64,000 nucleotides of DNA from Bacteroidota bacterium (GCA_947479455.1 CANJZE010000010.1:57696-121695), one strand, 5' to 3'. Shown: positions 56,858 to 64,000, counted from the stretch's first letter. The notes: generated by a model from the letters alone, not told the origin. Translations and numbers: made by a program.

Positions 56858-58117
56858 ATGAAAAATAGACGGAAAAGAAAAATAATTATAGTAGGTGGTG
56901 GATTAGCTGGTTTGTCAGCGGCTTATCAGTTATCTCAACACGAACGATTCGATATTCATCTAATTGAACAAAACAATCGCCTAGGTGGTAGGGTTGATAG
57001 TTGCGACCTAAATGGGCAGATGGTAGATGTAGGAGGATTTTTGGTGTATCCATGGTATAAAAATTATCATGAACTAATCAAAGAACTCCACCTTTCAGAA
57101 GAGCTGATAAAGGTTCCAATGGCAAGAGATTACTTTACCAGTCATCAAAAATCAAACGACAAATACGACCAAGGTTTGAAATTTTCCTTTAAGGATATGG
57201 TAGAAATTTTTGTGCGCCTTTTCCCAAATCAATTAGTTGATTCCGACCCAACAGAGCCGAAACTTCATGCCTATCATGACTTTACTGTGAAGGATTATTT
57301 GAAGAGTTTGAATCTGGATGCCGATAAAACAAACTACTACTTATGCGTTTTTGATAGCTATCTGCAAGGATATTGCTACGGACCAGTTTCGGAACACAAA
57401 ATGGCATTTATGGCAGCTACTCTTTTTCAAAACATTTTGCACGGAGATATGCATGCTGCCTCTTACCTGCGAAATGGCAGCAAAGTATTTATTGATGCCC
57501 TACAAAAGGAATTGGAAAACAGAGGTGTTCAAATTTACTTCAACTGCTCGCTCGAAAAAATTGACAACAAACAAATAGTAACCAACTTTGGAAAAATGGA
57601 AGCGGATGATTTTATTTTTTGCCACACGGTTGCGGAGGTGCGTTATTCAAAATTCATAACGGCTACAGTTTCTTACAGCGGAACGGCAATGGTAGAAGGT
57701 GATACCGAGTGGGGTTCTTGCTTTTATAAAGAAGATGAGCAATTGTTTCCCATTCTTTCTATTGTGAACCTTGAAAAACTTTACGGCAAAAAAGCGGCTC
57801 AACATCTTAACCTCAACATTAAAGTAAATGACACCAGGTCAACCAATATTAGTTCTCCCGATTTACTGCAAATAATTAATAATGAAATACAGGAGCACTT
57901 TAAGGATATAACAATTTTAGAAATAGTAAATCGAGTGGATTGGGATAAGGCTATGCCTATTGCTACAGAAGATTTTGTTGAGTACACAAGAAGCAAGCAA
58001 GGGCAGAACAATTTTTATTATGCCGGAGATTTTATGGGCTGTCCATCTATGGAAACTGCACTTATGAACGGAAAGAGAGCCGCAGATAAATTAGCACATG
58101 ATTTATTTGTAGAATAA
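56858..58117 (+). CDS. FAD-dependent amine oxidase/HpnE-like oxidoreductase
   Basis: A 419-residue flavoprotein. The dinucleotide-binding motif is IIIVGGGLAGLSAAYQLS with E at the end of strand 2 (LIEQNNRLGGRVDS), and the C-terminal FAD motif is NNFYYAGDFMGCPSMETALMNGKRAADKLA. The overall shape follows the NAD(P)-binding amine oxidase/phytoene-desaturase/HpnE group. The substrate is unknown; squalene, carotenoid and amine substrates are all possible. It is enclosed by two copies of the mgtC 5' end, so it may have been inserted between them. Confidence 0.8.
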   Translation: MKNRRKRKIIIVGGGLAGLSAAYQLSQHERFDIHLIEQNNRLGGRVDSCDLNGQMVDVGGFLVYPWYKNYHELIKELHLSEELIKVPMARDYFTSHQKSNDKYDQGLKFSFKDMVEIFVRLFPNQLVDSDPTEPKLHAYHDFTVKDYLKSLNLDADKTNYYLCVFDSYLQGYCYGPVSEHKMAFMAATLFQNILHGDMHAASYLRNGSKVFIDALQKELENRGVQIYFNCSLEKIDNKQIVTNFGKMEADDFIFCHTVAEVRYSKFITATVSYSGTAMVEGDTEWGSCFYKEDEQLFPILSIVNLEKLYGKKAAQHLNLNIKVNDTRSTNISSPDLLQIINNEIQEHFKDITILEIVNRVDWDKAMPIATEDFVEYTRSKQGQNNFYYAGDFMGCPSMETALMNGKRAADKLAHDLFVE

Positions 58118-58125
58118 AATTAGCC

Positions 58126-58545
58126 ATGACCAATTTAGAATTTACACTACGATTACTTACCGCACTTGTTGCTGGATTGATGATAGGTTTTGAAAGACAA
58201 TGGCATCATAAATCGGCAGGGTTAAGAACCAACACGTTGGTTTCAATTGGTGCTGCAGTCTATGTACTGTTATCAATCCTGTTTACCGAAAAAGGCACCG
58301 GTGATGTAACCCGAATTATAGGGCAGGTGGTTACAGGCATCGGATTTTTATGTGCTGGAATTATTTTCAAAGAAGGAATCAATGTGCACGGGCTTACTAC
58401 AGCGGTCACTGTTTGGTGTTGCTCGGCTGTAGGTTGCTTAGCAGGTGGCGGATATTTGATAGAAACCTTCATAGCCACTTTTGTAATTCTTGCTGTAAAT
58501 CTTTTCCTGAAACCTTTAGATGAGTGGCTTCAGCAGAGAAAATAA
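58126..58545 (+). CDS. MgtC/SapB family membrane protein
   Basis: A 139-residue membrane protein with four hydrophobic helices. The family features RLLTALVAGLMIGFERQWHHKSAGLRTNTLVSIGAAVYVLLS and QVVTGIGFLCAGIIFKEGINVHGLTTAVTVWCCSAVGCLAGGG are all there, including conserved Arg and Asn positions. It is the short form that lacks the C-terminal soluble domain. MgtC-type proteins affect adaptation to low Mg2+ and regulate the F-type ATPase or related targets in pathogens; in this organism the role is unknown. Starts eight bases after the amine oxidase gene. Confidence 0.88.
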   Translation: MTNLEFTLRLLTALVAGLMIGFERQWHHKSAGLRTNTLVSIGAAVYVLLSILFTEKGTGDVTRIIGQVVTGIGFLCAGIIFKEGINVHGLTTAVTVWCCSAVGCLAGGGYLIETFIATFVILAVNLFLKPLDEWLQQRK

Positions 58546-58546
58546 C

Positions 58547-59416
58547 CTATCCGGGTACATTTTTAAACAACCCTGCTGCATCGCGAACAAATTTCTCCAT
58601 AGAGCCTTTCTGGTAATCGAAAAACAAAAAGGGCTCAATTAATTCAAGTTCCATTAACAGAAATGTTCCGTCTTTTATTATGCCGTCAACGCGGGCATAG
58701 AGGATATCTCCTTTTATACACGATATAATTTTCTCTCCTGTTTCAATCAGTTTTGTATCGGCTTCAAATGATGTAGTTAATCCGCCAAATTCCGCCTGCA
58801 CTCTAAAATCGCCTGGCTTCGGCACTTTAAGCACCGAGTGCGAATACTGCCGGTTAAAAAACAGCATAGATATTTCGCCAAACTCATTTACCTCGGGCAT
58901 AAAAGGCTGTACTAATAATTCACATTCAGAAGCCATAGACGAAAACTCTTTTTCAATGGCAGGCAAATCCTTTGCTTCAAACAAACGGGTATGGTATGCA
59001 TTGGCCGAAACCGCAGGTTTAATCACCATTTTTTGCCAGCCTTTATTTTCAATAGCAGACAGGTTAAGCCGATTGGTCTTTTCAATAAAGACGGTCGGCA
59101 CTATCTCAATTCCGCTTTGCTCTAACTGCCTTAAGTAAAGCTTGTTTTGGTTTTTCCGAACCGCAGCCACAGGGTTAAGTGTGTAAATGTTTTTTGCTTC
59201 CAACATATTAAGCCAGCTGTCAAATTCAGCAGCATGCAAATGATAATCCCAAACGGAGCGAATAAGAACACCATTATAATTTTGCCATTCAACAGCCGGA
59301 TTATTCCAGATAACCGGTTCGGCAGAAATGCCGTGAGTATGAAACAAAGCTATCAGCGGTCTTTCGGTTTCAAACAGGTCAGGTTGCTTTTGGCAAGTGG
59401 CTATGGCGAGTTTCAT
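58547..59416 (-). CDS. ATP-grasp family ligase-like protein
   Basis: A 289-residue protein with the ATP-grasp layout, started at MKLAIATCQKQPDL (59416); three extra residues upstream are possible. N-terminal pre-ATP-grasp domain (about 1-90), then the central domain with nucleotide-binding strands (VIKPAVSANAYHTRLFEA, LLVQPFMPEVNEFGEISMLFF) and the C-terminal half with RVDGIIKDGTFLLMELELIEPFLFF, where the acidic residues would hold magnesium. Similar to glutathione-synthetase/DcsG-like proteins that join an amino acid or carboxylate with ATP. No substrate is indicated by the neighbours. Confidence 0.75.
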   Translation of the reverse strand: MKLAIATCQKQPDLFETERPLIALFHTHGISAEPVIWNNPAVEWQNYNGVLIRSVWDYHLHAAEFDSWLNMLEAKNIYTLNPVAAVRKNQNKLYLRQLEQSGIEIVPTVFIEKTNRLNLSAIENKGWQKMVIKPAVSANAYHTRLFEAKDLPAIEKEFSSMASECELLVQPFMPEVNEFGEISMLFFNRQYSHSVLKVPKPGDFRVQAEFGGLTTSFEADTKLIETGEKIISCIKGDILYARVDGIIKDGTFLLMELELIEPFLFFDYQKGSMEKFVRDAAGLFKNVPG

Positions 59417-59498
59417 TAGTTGCAAGAATATAAAATGGAAAAGACTTCTGATTACCGCGAGAATCTGTTCAGGTAGTCTTTAGAATTCATGTATGCCC

Positions 59499-59528
59499 TT
59501 TGAAAAAAACAAAAAGCGAATATATTTG
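59499..59528 (+). promoter_or_regulatory. tRNA-Asp promoter
   Basis: TTTG (59499-59502) and the exact -7 box TATATTTG (59521-59528), 18 bases apart, lie 17 bases before the tRNA 5' end. This is a textbook Bacteroidota promoter arrangement. Confidence 0.75.
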
Positions 59529-59545
59529 CGCTCCCTTTGAAAGAA

Positions 59546-59619
59546 GGACCGGTAGTTCAGTTGGTTAGAATGCGTCCCTGTCACGGACGAGGTCGCGGGT
59601 TCGAGTCCCGTCCGGTCCG
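59546..59619 (+). tRNA. tRNA-Asp(GTC)
   Basis: A 74-base cloverleaf. The acceptor stem GGACCGG (59546-59552) pairs with CCGGTCC (59612-59618), the discriminator base is G59619, the anticodon loop is centred on GTC, and the T loop reads GGTTCGAGTCC. CCA is not encoded. The 3' end of the gene overlaps a 50-bp repeat with a second copy at 60016. Confidence 0.97.
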
Positions 59620-59658
59620 CTTAAAGCCTCTCAATAAAATGAGGGGCTTTTTTGTTTT
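59609..59658. repeat. Direct repeat, copy 1 (tRNA-Asp 3' end plus terminator)
   Basis: A 50-bp block covering the last 11 bases of the tRNA, the following spacer and the terminator is identical to 60016-60065. The two copies enclose about 360 bp that contain the GIY-YIG gene. The arrangement is like an attL/attR pair of an integrated element. Confidence 0.9.
59623..59653 (+). terminator. tRNA-Asp terminator
   Basis: A 10-bp stem with one G-T pair (59623-59632 with 59641-59650) and a T-run beginning inside the stem end. It lies four bases past the tRNA. Confidence 0.85.
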
Positions 59659-59707
59659 TGAAGACCGATAGCCCTAAGTATTTCATTAAATTCGGGGGCT
59701 TTATTTT

Positions 59708-59920
59708 ATGCAGGAATACTACGTCTATATCATCAAGAGTAAAAAGGATAATTCATTTTATGTTGGACAGACGAATGATATTGAACGAAGGTTATTAGAA
59801 CATAATGCAGGACTTTCTTCTTATACTTCTTCCAAAGCACCATGGAATCTACATTATTTAGAAGAAGTGAACACTCGCGAAGAAGCAATGAAACGCGAGA
59901 TGTTTTTGAAGAAGCAATGA
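59708..59920 (+). CDS. GIY-YIG nuclease-like protein, truncated by a 29-bp duplication
   Basis: A 70-residue frame with the GIY-YIG core: YYVYIIKSKKDNSFYVGQTNDIERRLLEHNAG with the conserved tyrosines, Gly and Arg. The frame stops at TGA after FLKKQ. Without the tandem duplication of 29 bp at 59879-59936 the same frame would continue FLKKQRNRNFYEKIKNI and end at 59983-59985. So the C-terminus is lost, though the core motifs remain. UPF0213-type proteins are small nucleases of unknown role. It lies between the duplicated ends of tRNA-Asp. Confidence 0.82.
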   Translation: MQEYYVYIIKSKKDNSFYVGQTNDIERRLLEHNAGLSSYTSSKAPWNLHYLEEVNTREEAMKREMFLKKQ

Positions 59921-59936
59921 AACGCGAGATGTTTTT
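59879..59936. repeat. 29-bp tandem duplication in the GIY-YIG gene
   Basis: Two identical 29-base units, 59879-59907 and 59908-59936, followed by a third partial unit GAAGAAGCAA (59937-59946). The 10-base ends of the unit were probably already present once before and once after, so slippage could produce the extra copy. Since 29 is not a multiple of three, the frame is shifted. Confidence 0.93.
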
Positions 59937-60015
59937 GAAGAAGCAACGCAATAGGAACTTCTATGAGAAAATTAAAAACATATAACTGTCTGCGGGTTCC
60001 CCCGAGTACTCGGGG

Positions 60016-60065
60016 CGTCCGGTCCGCTTAAAGCCTCTCAATAAAATGAGGGGCTTTTTTGTTTT
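60016..60065. repeat. Direct repeat, copy 2 (partial tRNA-Asp 3' end)
   Basis: Identical for 50 bp to 59609-59658. Just upstream, GCGGGTTC (59992-59999) also matches the T arm of the tRNA, but six bases of the T arm are replaced by a 16-bp perfect palindrome, CCCCGAGTACTCGGGG (60000-60015). No 5' half of a tRNA is present. Confidence 0.9.
60030..60060 (+). terminator. Second copy of the tRNA-Asp terminator
   Basis: The same hairpin as after the tRNA, part of the direct repeat: stem 60030-60039 with 60048-60057 and a T-run to 60060. It would end transcripts crossing the GIY-YIG gene. Confidence 0.85.
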
Positions 60066-60148
60066 CTCCCGAAACCTAATAACAGCAAAATTTTCCTTTG
60101 TCCAGAGAAAGAGCTATGCGCACTTTCGCATCAACTAAACTCAAAACA

Positions 60149-61708
60149 ATGAAAATGAAATCTACACTTATCGCAGCGGTGCTTATTGCCTGTTGCCTTT
60201 TACCAACGCTTATTTATTCACAAGCAGGTTCGCTCGACCTTAGCTTCAACAGCACGGGTATTGTTACCACTGCTGTAGGCACAGGAGAAGACCAGGCGAA
60301 CGCAGTTGCTATTCAAGCCGATGGCAAAATTGTAGTGGTGGGAAACAAAGTTGCCGGCTTTAGCACCGATGTTTCTGTGATTCGATACAACGGCAATGGC
60401 TCTTTAGATAATACCTTCGGCACCGGAGGAAAAACGTTTACCGATTTCGGCACCTATGACGATAATGCCCGCGCAGTGGCTATTCAAACCGATGGCAAAA
60501 TTGTGGTGGCGGGTTATAGCACTATTGTTTCGAAACTCAACTTTACTATTGCGCGCTATCAAACCAACGGCTCTTTAGATTCTACTTTCGGCACTAATGG
60601 AAAACAGAATACTTCCATAGGAATTTATAATGATTATGCTACGGCAATAGCCATTCAAACCGATGGAAAAATTGTAGTAACCGGCTATACCCAAACCAAT
60701 GGAGCGAGTTACTTTACCGACTTTGCCATGGTGCGTTACGATACCAACGGCTCGTTAGATAATAACTTCGGCACAGGCGGAATTGTCACCACCGATTTCG
60801 GAAGTATTTTTGATTATGCCTTTGCGATTGCCTTGCAAACCGATGGCAAAATAGTATTGGCAGGAGAAAGTTCCACCAACCCTGGTGATGTTGATTTTGC
60901 CGTAGCCCGCTACAACACCGATGGAAACCTGGATACTACTTTCGACAGTGATGGAAAACTGATTACCGATTTCGGAGGGCACAATGACGAGGGCATGGGA
61001 GTAGGCATACAGACCGATGGCAAAATAGTAGTGGGAGGATTCACGAATGATAGTGTGACGGTAGCCGGTCTTTTTGCAGTTACTCGCTACAATACTAACG
61101 GAACGCTCGATACCACCTTCGACCACGATGGTCGGGTAAAAACAAATGTAGCCAACAATATTTCTGGAAGCAACGCCATGGTTATTCAACCCGATGGCAA
61201 AATAGTATTGGCGGGTTATAACCGGTTCCCTGGAGATTCTCAGGATTTTGCAGTAGTGCGCTATACGACCAACGGCAGCTTAGATACTTCCTTCGATGCC
61301 GATGGAAAAGTTTTGACCGATGTTGGCAGCACTACCGAAACTGCTCAGGCAATGGCATTGCAAACCGATGGAAAAATTGTAGTAGTGGGAACTACCAACA
61401 ACGGCAGTAACCTCGATGTGGCAATAGTGCGCTATGGTAATTTCGGAACGGTGGATGTGGCTGATGTTCCTGCTGCGCTTACCACCACAACGGTTTATCC
61501 AAATCCATTCTCGGGTGAACTGAAAATAAAAGGCACCACCGAAAAGGGAGAAATTATTTTGTTCGATGTTACAGGAAAAGAAATCATTCGCGAGAGAACA
61601 ACCGATGAGGAAACAAAAATAAATACTCAAAAAATAATATCGGGTTATTATGTGCTCAGCTACATAGAAGAAAACAGAACATCAAATACCAAGCTGCTTA
61701 AATTTTAA
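60149..61708 (+). CDS. Delta-60 repeat protein with T9SS sorting domain
   Basis: A 519-residue secreted protein. The start at ATG 60149 gives a signal peptide (MKMKSTLIAAVLIACCLLPTLIYSQ); the frame opens upstream at 60098 without signal features. Seven copies of a roughly 55-residue delta-60 repeat follow, each with AxxIQxDGKIVVxG, ARYxTNGSLDxTFG and GxVTTDFG-like phrases, probably forming beta-propeller-like blades. The end is a type A sorting domain: VYPNPFSGEL, FDVTGKEI, GYYVLSYIE and terminal TKLLKF. Likely surface-exposed; the ligand is not known. Confidence 0.87.
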   Translation: MKMKSTLIAAVLIACCLLPTLIYSQAGSLDLSFNSTGIVTTAVGTGEDQANAVAIQADGKIVVVGNKVAGFSTDVSVIRYNGNGSLDNTFGTGGKTFTDFGTYDDNARAVAIQTDGKIVVAGYSTIVSKLNFTIARYQTNGSLDSTFGTNGKQNTSIGIYNDYATAIAIQTDGKIVVTGYTQTNGASYFTDFAMVRYDTNGSLDNNFGTGGIVTTDFGSIFDYAFAIALQTDGKIVLAGESSTNPGDVDFAVARYNTDGNLDTTFDSDGKLITDFGGHNDEGMGVGIQTDGKIVVGGFTNDSVTVAGLFAVTRYNTNGTLDTTFDHDGRVKTNVANNISGSNAMVIQPDGKIVLAGYNRFPGDSQDFAVVRYTTNGSLDTSFDADGKVLTDVGSTTETAQAMALQTDGKIVVVGTTNNGSNLDVAIVRYGNFGTVDVADVPAALTTTTVYPNPFSGELKIKGTTEKGEIILFDVTGKEIIRERTTDEETKINTQKIISGYYVLSYIEENRTSNTKLLKF

Positions 61709-61720
61709 TCGGAGACTTTG

Positions 61721-61759
61721 TTTACGCCACTGCCCGAAAGCTTAAGGCAGTGGCGTAAA
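61721..61759 (+). terminator. Long hairpin, likely terminator of the delta-60 gene
   Basis: A 14-bp perfect stem (61721-61734 with 61746-61759) and an 11-base loop, 12 bases after the stop codon. The trailing sequence is AT-rich but has only a short T-run, so termination is probable rather than certain. Confidence 0.65.
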
Positions 61760-61807
61760 AATTTTAAAGGCAGGATCACAGTTGAACTGAGTGGCCGCTG
61801 TTCAAGT

Positions 61808-61884
61808 CCTCTCCTTTGTTTCATCCCGATTTTCTTATCGGGGCGGAGCGGATTTTGTTTCATCCCGTTTACGGGAAGGAGAGG
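61808..61884. repeat. Nested inverted-repeat element
   Basis: An outer 9-bp stem (61808-61816 with 61876-61884) encloses two smaller hairpins, CCCGAT/ATCGGG and CCCGT/ACGGG, each preceded by TTTGTTTCATCCCG. The design is compact and symmetric, like mobile palindromic repeats in this phylum. Confidence 0.6.
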
Positions 61885-61940
61885 TGGTATCTTCTCTTAA
61901 ACAAAATCCCCCAACCCTTTTTTTCTTTCGTCTACTTAAA

Positions 61941-61948
61941 TATATTTG
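61941..61948 (+). promoter_or_regulatory. Candidate rpoC promoter -7 box
   Basis: TATATTTG, an exact TAnnTTTG match. It lies in a 16-base stretch identical to the tRNA-Asp promoter region (61939-61954 and 59519-59534). The rpoC start is 227 bases downstream, so the leader would be long. The -33 box is weak. Confidence 0.45.
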
Positions 61949-62091
61949 CGCTCCTTTTTAAAGAGTGGCTGATATTAGCTTCGAAATTATGCAAGCCGGC
62001 AGGCGCGAAATCGGACACAGTTCTCAACTCATTAAAGAGCGAAAAGTAGATAGACAATAGCAAATAGCAGAAGCAAAACCCTCAATTGGTT

Positions 62092-62170
62092 TTCATTCAC
62101 TATTCACTATTCACTATTTACTGTTCACCGTTTTTCTGTTGACTATTTACTATTCACTATTAACTATTCA
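62092..62170. repeat. Short tandem repeat (TTCACTA-type) upstream of rpoC
   Basis: Imperfect copies of a seven-base unit (TTCACTA, with variants such as TTTACTG and TTGACTA) run almost to the rpoC start codon. A related short stretch, in the opposite orientation, lies at 13174-13194. Confidence 0.8.
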
Positions 62171-62174
62171 AACA

Positions 62175-64000
62175 ATGGCATCTTTCAGAAAAGAGAACGT
62201 TAAACGATTCGACTTCTCCAAAATCACCATCATGCTGGCATCACCCGATGCTATTCTTGGTCGCTCGAACGGAGAAATTAAAAAACCAGAAACCATCAAC
62301 TACCGTACGTACAAACCCGAAATGGAAGGTTTGTTTTGCGAGCGTGTGTTCGGGCCTACCAAAGATTACGAATGCTACTGCGGCAAGTACAAAAGAATTC
62401 GCTACAAAGGTATTGTGTGCGACCGTTGCGGTGTTGAAGTAACCGAAAAGAAAGTGCGCAGAGAGCGCATGGGTCACATCAAATTGACCGTGCCTATCGT
62501 GCATATCTGGTATTTCAAATCATTGCCAAACAAAATTGGTTACCTCTTGGGAATTTCTTCTAAGAAACTCGAGAGCATAATCTATTACGAGCGTTACGTA
62601 GTTATTCAGGCGGGTAAAGCGGCTGACGGAGTTGAACTTCAAACAGAAAAAGGACCCGAAGTAAAAAACGTGGCTTACCTCGATTTGTTGACCGAAGAAG
62701 AATACCTCTCGGCTTTCGAAAACGATGCGTTGAAGAACAACCACCTGTTGGAAGATACAGACCCTAATAAATTTATTGCCAAAATGGGTGCAGAAGCAAT
62801 GAAAGAATTGCTTTCGCGCATCAAATTGGATGAACTATCATACCAGCTTCGTCACGATGCGGCTAACGAAACTTCGCGTCAGCGTAAGGCAGAAGCCCTA
62901 AAGCGTTTGAGCGTAGTGGAAATGTTCCGCAGTGCAAACGAACATATCGAAAACCGTCCCGAGTGGATGGTGGTGCAGTTCCTTCCGGTTATTCCGCCTG
63001 AATTGCGTCCGTTGGTACCGTTGGATGGTGGACGTTTCGCATCATCAGATTTGAACGATTTGTACCGCAGAGTAATTATCCGTAACAACCGTTTGAAAAG
63101 ACTTTTGGAAATTAAAGCTCCTGAAGTAATTCTTCGTAACGAAAAACGTATGTTGCAGGAAGCCGTTGACTCTTTGTTCGACAATAGCCGCAAATCAAAC
63201 GCGGTGAAAGCAGAAGGAGGTCGTCAGTTGAAATCACTCAGCGATGTATTGAAAGGAAAACAAGGACGTTTCCGTCAGAACTTGCTCGGTAAACGTGTTG
63301 ACTACTCAGGTCGTTCAGTAATTGTTGTAGGACCCGAATTGAAATTACACGAGTGCGGATTGCCTAAAGATATGGCTGCCGAACTTTTCAAGCCGTTTAT
63401 TATTCGCAAGTTGATTGAGAGAGGAATTGTGAAGACGGTAAAGAGCGCGAAGAAACTCGTTGACAAAAAAGAACCGGTTATTTGGGATATTCTCGAAAAC
63501 GTATTGAAGGGACACCCGATTATGTTGAACCGTGCTCCTACACTTCACCGTCTTTCAATTCAGGCTTTCTTGCCTAAGTTGATTGAAGGTAAAGCGATTC
63601 AACTTCACCCTCTTGTTTGTACCGCGTTCAATGCCGATTTTGACGGTGACCAGATGGCGGTGCACGTGCCATTGAGCAATGCATCTATTCTCGAAGCACA
63701 GTTATTGATGCTCGCATCACATAACATTTTGAATCCTCAAAACGGAACTCCTATCACCCTTCCTTCTCAGGACATGGTTCTTGGTCTATACTATATGACC
63801 AAAGAAAAGAAGAGTACTAAAGAAGTGAAAGTGAAAGGACAGGGCTTGGCATTCTACAGTGTAGAAGAAGCAACTATCGCTTTCAACGAAGGCAAAGTTG
63901 AATTACATGCACCGGTAAGATGCCGTGTTCGATTGATTGAAGGCGGAAAACCCGTTTCTAAATTAATTGAAACTACACTCGGTCGTTTGTTATTCAATCA
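62175..64000 (+). CDS. rpoC: RNA polymerase beta' subunit (partial, 5' part)
   Basis: The frame runs to the window edge without a stop (about 608 residues). It begins [24 protein letters not shown], matching Bacteroidota RpoC starts. The N-terminal zinc site is C67, C69, C82 and C85. The active-site NADFDGD motif lies at residues 486-492, with the Mg2+-binding aspartates D488, D490 and D492. The bridge helix and the rest lie beyond the window. rpoB is not found upstream. Confidence 0.97.
   Translation, partial: MASFRKENVKRFDFSKITIMLASPDAILGRSNGEIKKPETINYRTYKPEMEGLFCERVFGPTKDYECYCGKYKRIRYKGIVCDRCGVEVTEKKVRRERMGHIKLTVPIVHIWYFKSLPNKIGYLLGISSKKLESIIYYERYVVIQAGKAADGVELQTEKGPEVKNVAYLDLLTEEEYLSAFENDALKNNHLLEDTDPNKFIAKMGAEAMKELLSRIKLDELSYQLRHDAANETSRQRKAEALKRLSVVEMFRSANEHIENRPEWMVVQFLPVIPPELRPLVPLDGGRFASSDLNDLYRRVIIRNNRLKRLLEIKAPEVILRNEKRMLQEAVDSLFDNSRKSNAVKAEGGRQLKSLSDVLKGKQGRFRQNLLGKRVDYSGRSVIVVGPELKLHECGLPKDMAAELFKPFIIRKLIERGIVKTVKSAKKLVDKKEPVIWDILENVLKGHPIMLNRAPTLHRLSIQAFLPKLIEGKAIQLHPLVCTAFNADFDGDQMAVHVPLSNASILEAQLLMLASHNILNPQNGTPITLPSQDMVLGLYYMTKEKKSTKEVKVKGQGLAFYSVEEATIAFNEGKVELHAPVRCRVRLIEGGKPVSKLIETTLGRLLFN

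Larger units (their letters stand above)
61709..62174. other. Intergenic region before rpoC with hairpins and tandem repeats
   Basis: A 466-base stretch without a supported gene. It contains a long hairpin (61721-61759), a multi-hairpin element (61808-61884), a -7 promoter-like box (61941-61948) and a short tandem repeat (62092-62170). rpoB, which usually precedes rpoC, is not here. Confidence 0.75.

Noticed and set aside
59660-60016. Prophage or large integrative element at tRNA-Asp
   Set aside because: The interval between the repeats is only about 360 bp and has no integrase or phage gene.
59992-60027. A second tRNA-Asp gene
   Set aside because: Only the T-arm edge and acceptor 3' strand are present; there is no D arm, anticodon arm or 5' acceptor strand, and the T arm is interrupted by a palindrome.
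60290-61440. DNA-level tandem repeat in the delta-60 gene
   Set aside because: Repetition is explained by seven protein repeats of the delta-60 type with diverged codons.
61955-62040. Relic of a tRNA gene downstream of the tRNA-like promoter
   Set aside because: I tried to fit acceptor, anticodon and T arms but no consistent set of stems was found.
61816-62049. Open reading frame of 77 codons before rpoC
   Set aside because: It runs through the nested hairpin element and AT-rich sequence, has no family features and no clear start signal.

Overview
The window is chromosomal DNA from a member of the Bacteroidota, probably an environmental relative of Chitinophagales or Sphingobacteriales. The evidence is: AT-rich composition; three secreted proteins with C-terminal type IX secretion (T9SS) sorting domains; a PorP/SprF protein next to a PorE-like OmpA protein; a short RpoD with the Bacteroidota N-terminus; Bacteroidota -7 promoter boxes (TAnnTTTG) at several starts; ribosomal protein bTHX; and a DUF6427 membrane protein. 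The exact genus cannot be read from the sequence. No prophage, CRISPR array or complete insertion sequence was seen.

Layout. 1-5.2 kb: end of a response regulator, then secreted proteins (a duplicated DNRLRE protein, a double-thioredoxin protein, a collagen-like/polyglycine protein). 5.2-20.7 kb: mostly minus-strand housekeeping: ion transporter, DsbD, DinB, PurQ, DUF6427, a ParE-like toxin pair, SerS, then RpoD (plus), bTHX, HU and a GT51 transglycosylase with an AsmA-like front. 20.8-31.1 kb: a sterol-desaturase-like enzyme, lipoprotein, T9SS cargo, DUF5916 outer-membrane protein, MarR-GNAT fusion, sugar-type transporter, TerC, M20 peptidase. 31.2-34.8 kb: PorP/SprF and PorE-like pair. 34.8-49.6 kb: tryptophan dioxygenase, radical SAM protein, M1 aminopeptidase, ECF sigma/anti-sigma pair, PheS, LysE, the two subunits of a biotin-dependent acyl-CoA carboxylase, PanD, a flippase-like membrane protein and a heptose-phosphate adenylyltransferase. 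49.8-55.2 kb: two very large, translationally coupled, exported paralogues of no recognised family. 55.2-62 kb: lipoprotein, orphan PhoB-type regulator, an mgtC relic, FAD amine oxidase, intact MgtC, ATP-grasp enzyme, tRNA-Asp with a duplicated 3' end flanking a damaged GIY-YIG gene, and a delta-60-repeat T9SS cargo. 62.2-64 kb: the first third of rpoC, without rpoB beside it.

The best candidate for an undescribed system is the gene pair at 49.8-55.2 kb. Both proteins end in the same roughly 120-residue domain with a His-Gly-His and a Gly-Ser-Cys-Gly-Gly motif 23 residues apart, the pattern of clan CD (caspase/gingipain/CHAT-like) cysteine peptidases. Both have exported, helical, repeated modules in front. 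Secondary points of interest are the tRNA-Asp 3'-end duplication around a GIY-YIG gene, the 29-bp slippage duplication that truncates that gene, the mgtC relic, the separation of rpoC from rpoB, and several inverted-repeat intergenic elements, one of which abuts the start codon of the biotin carboxylase gene.
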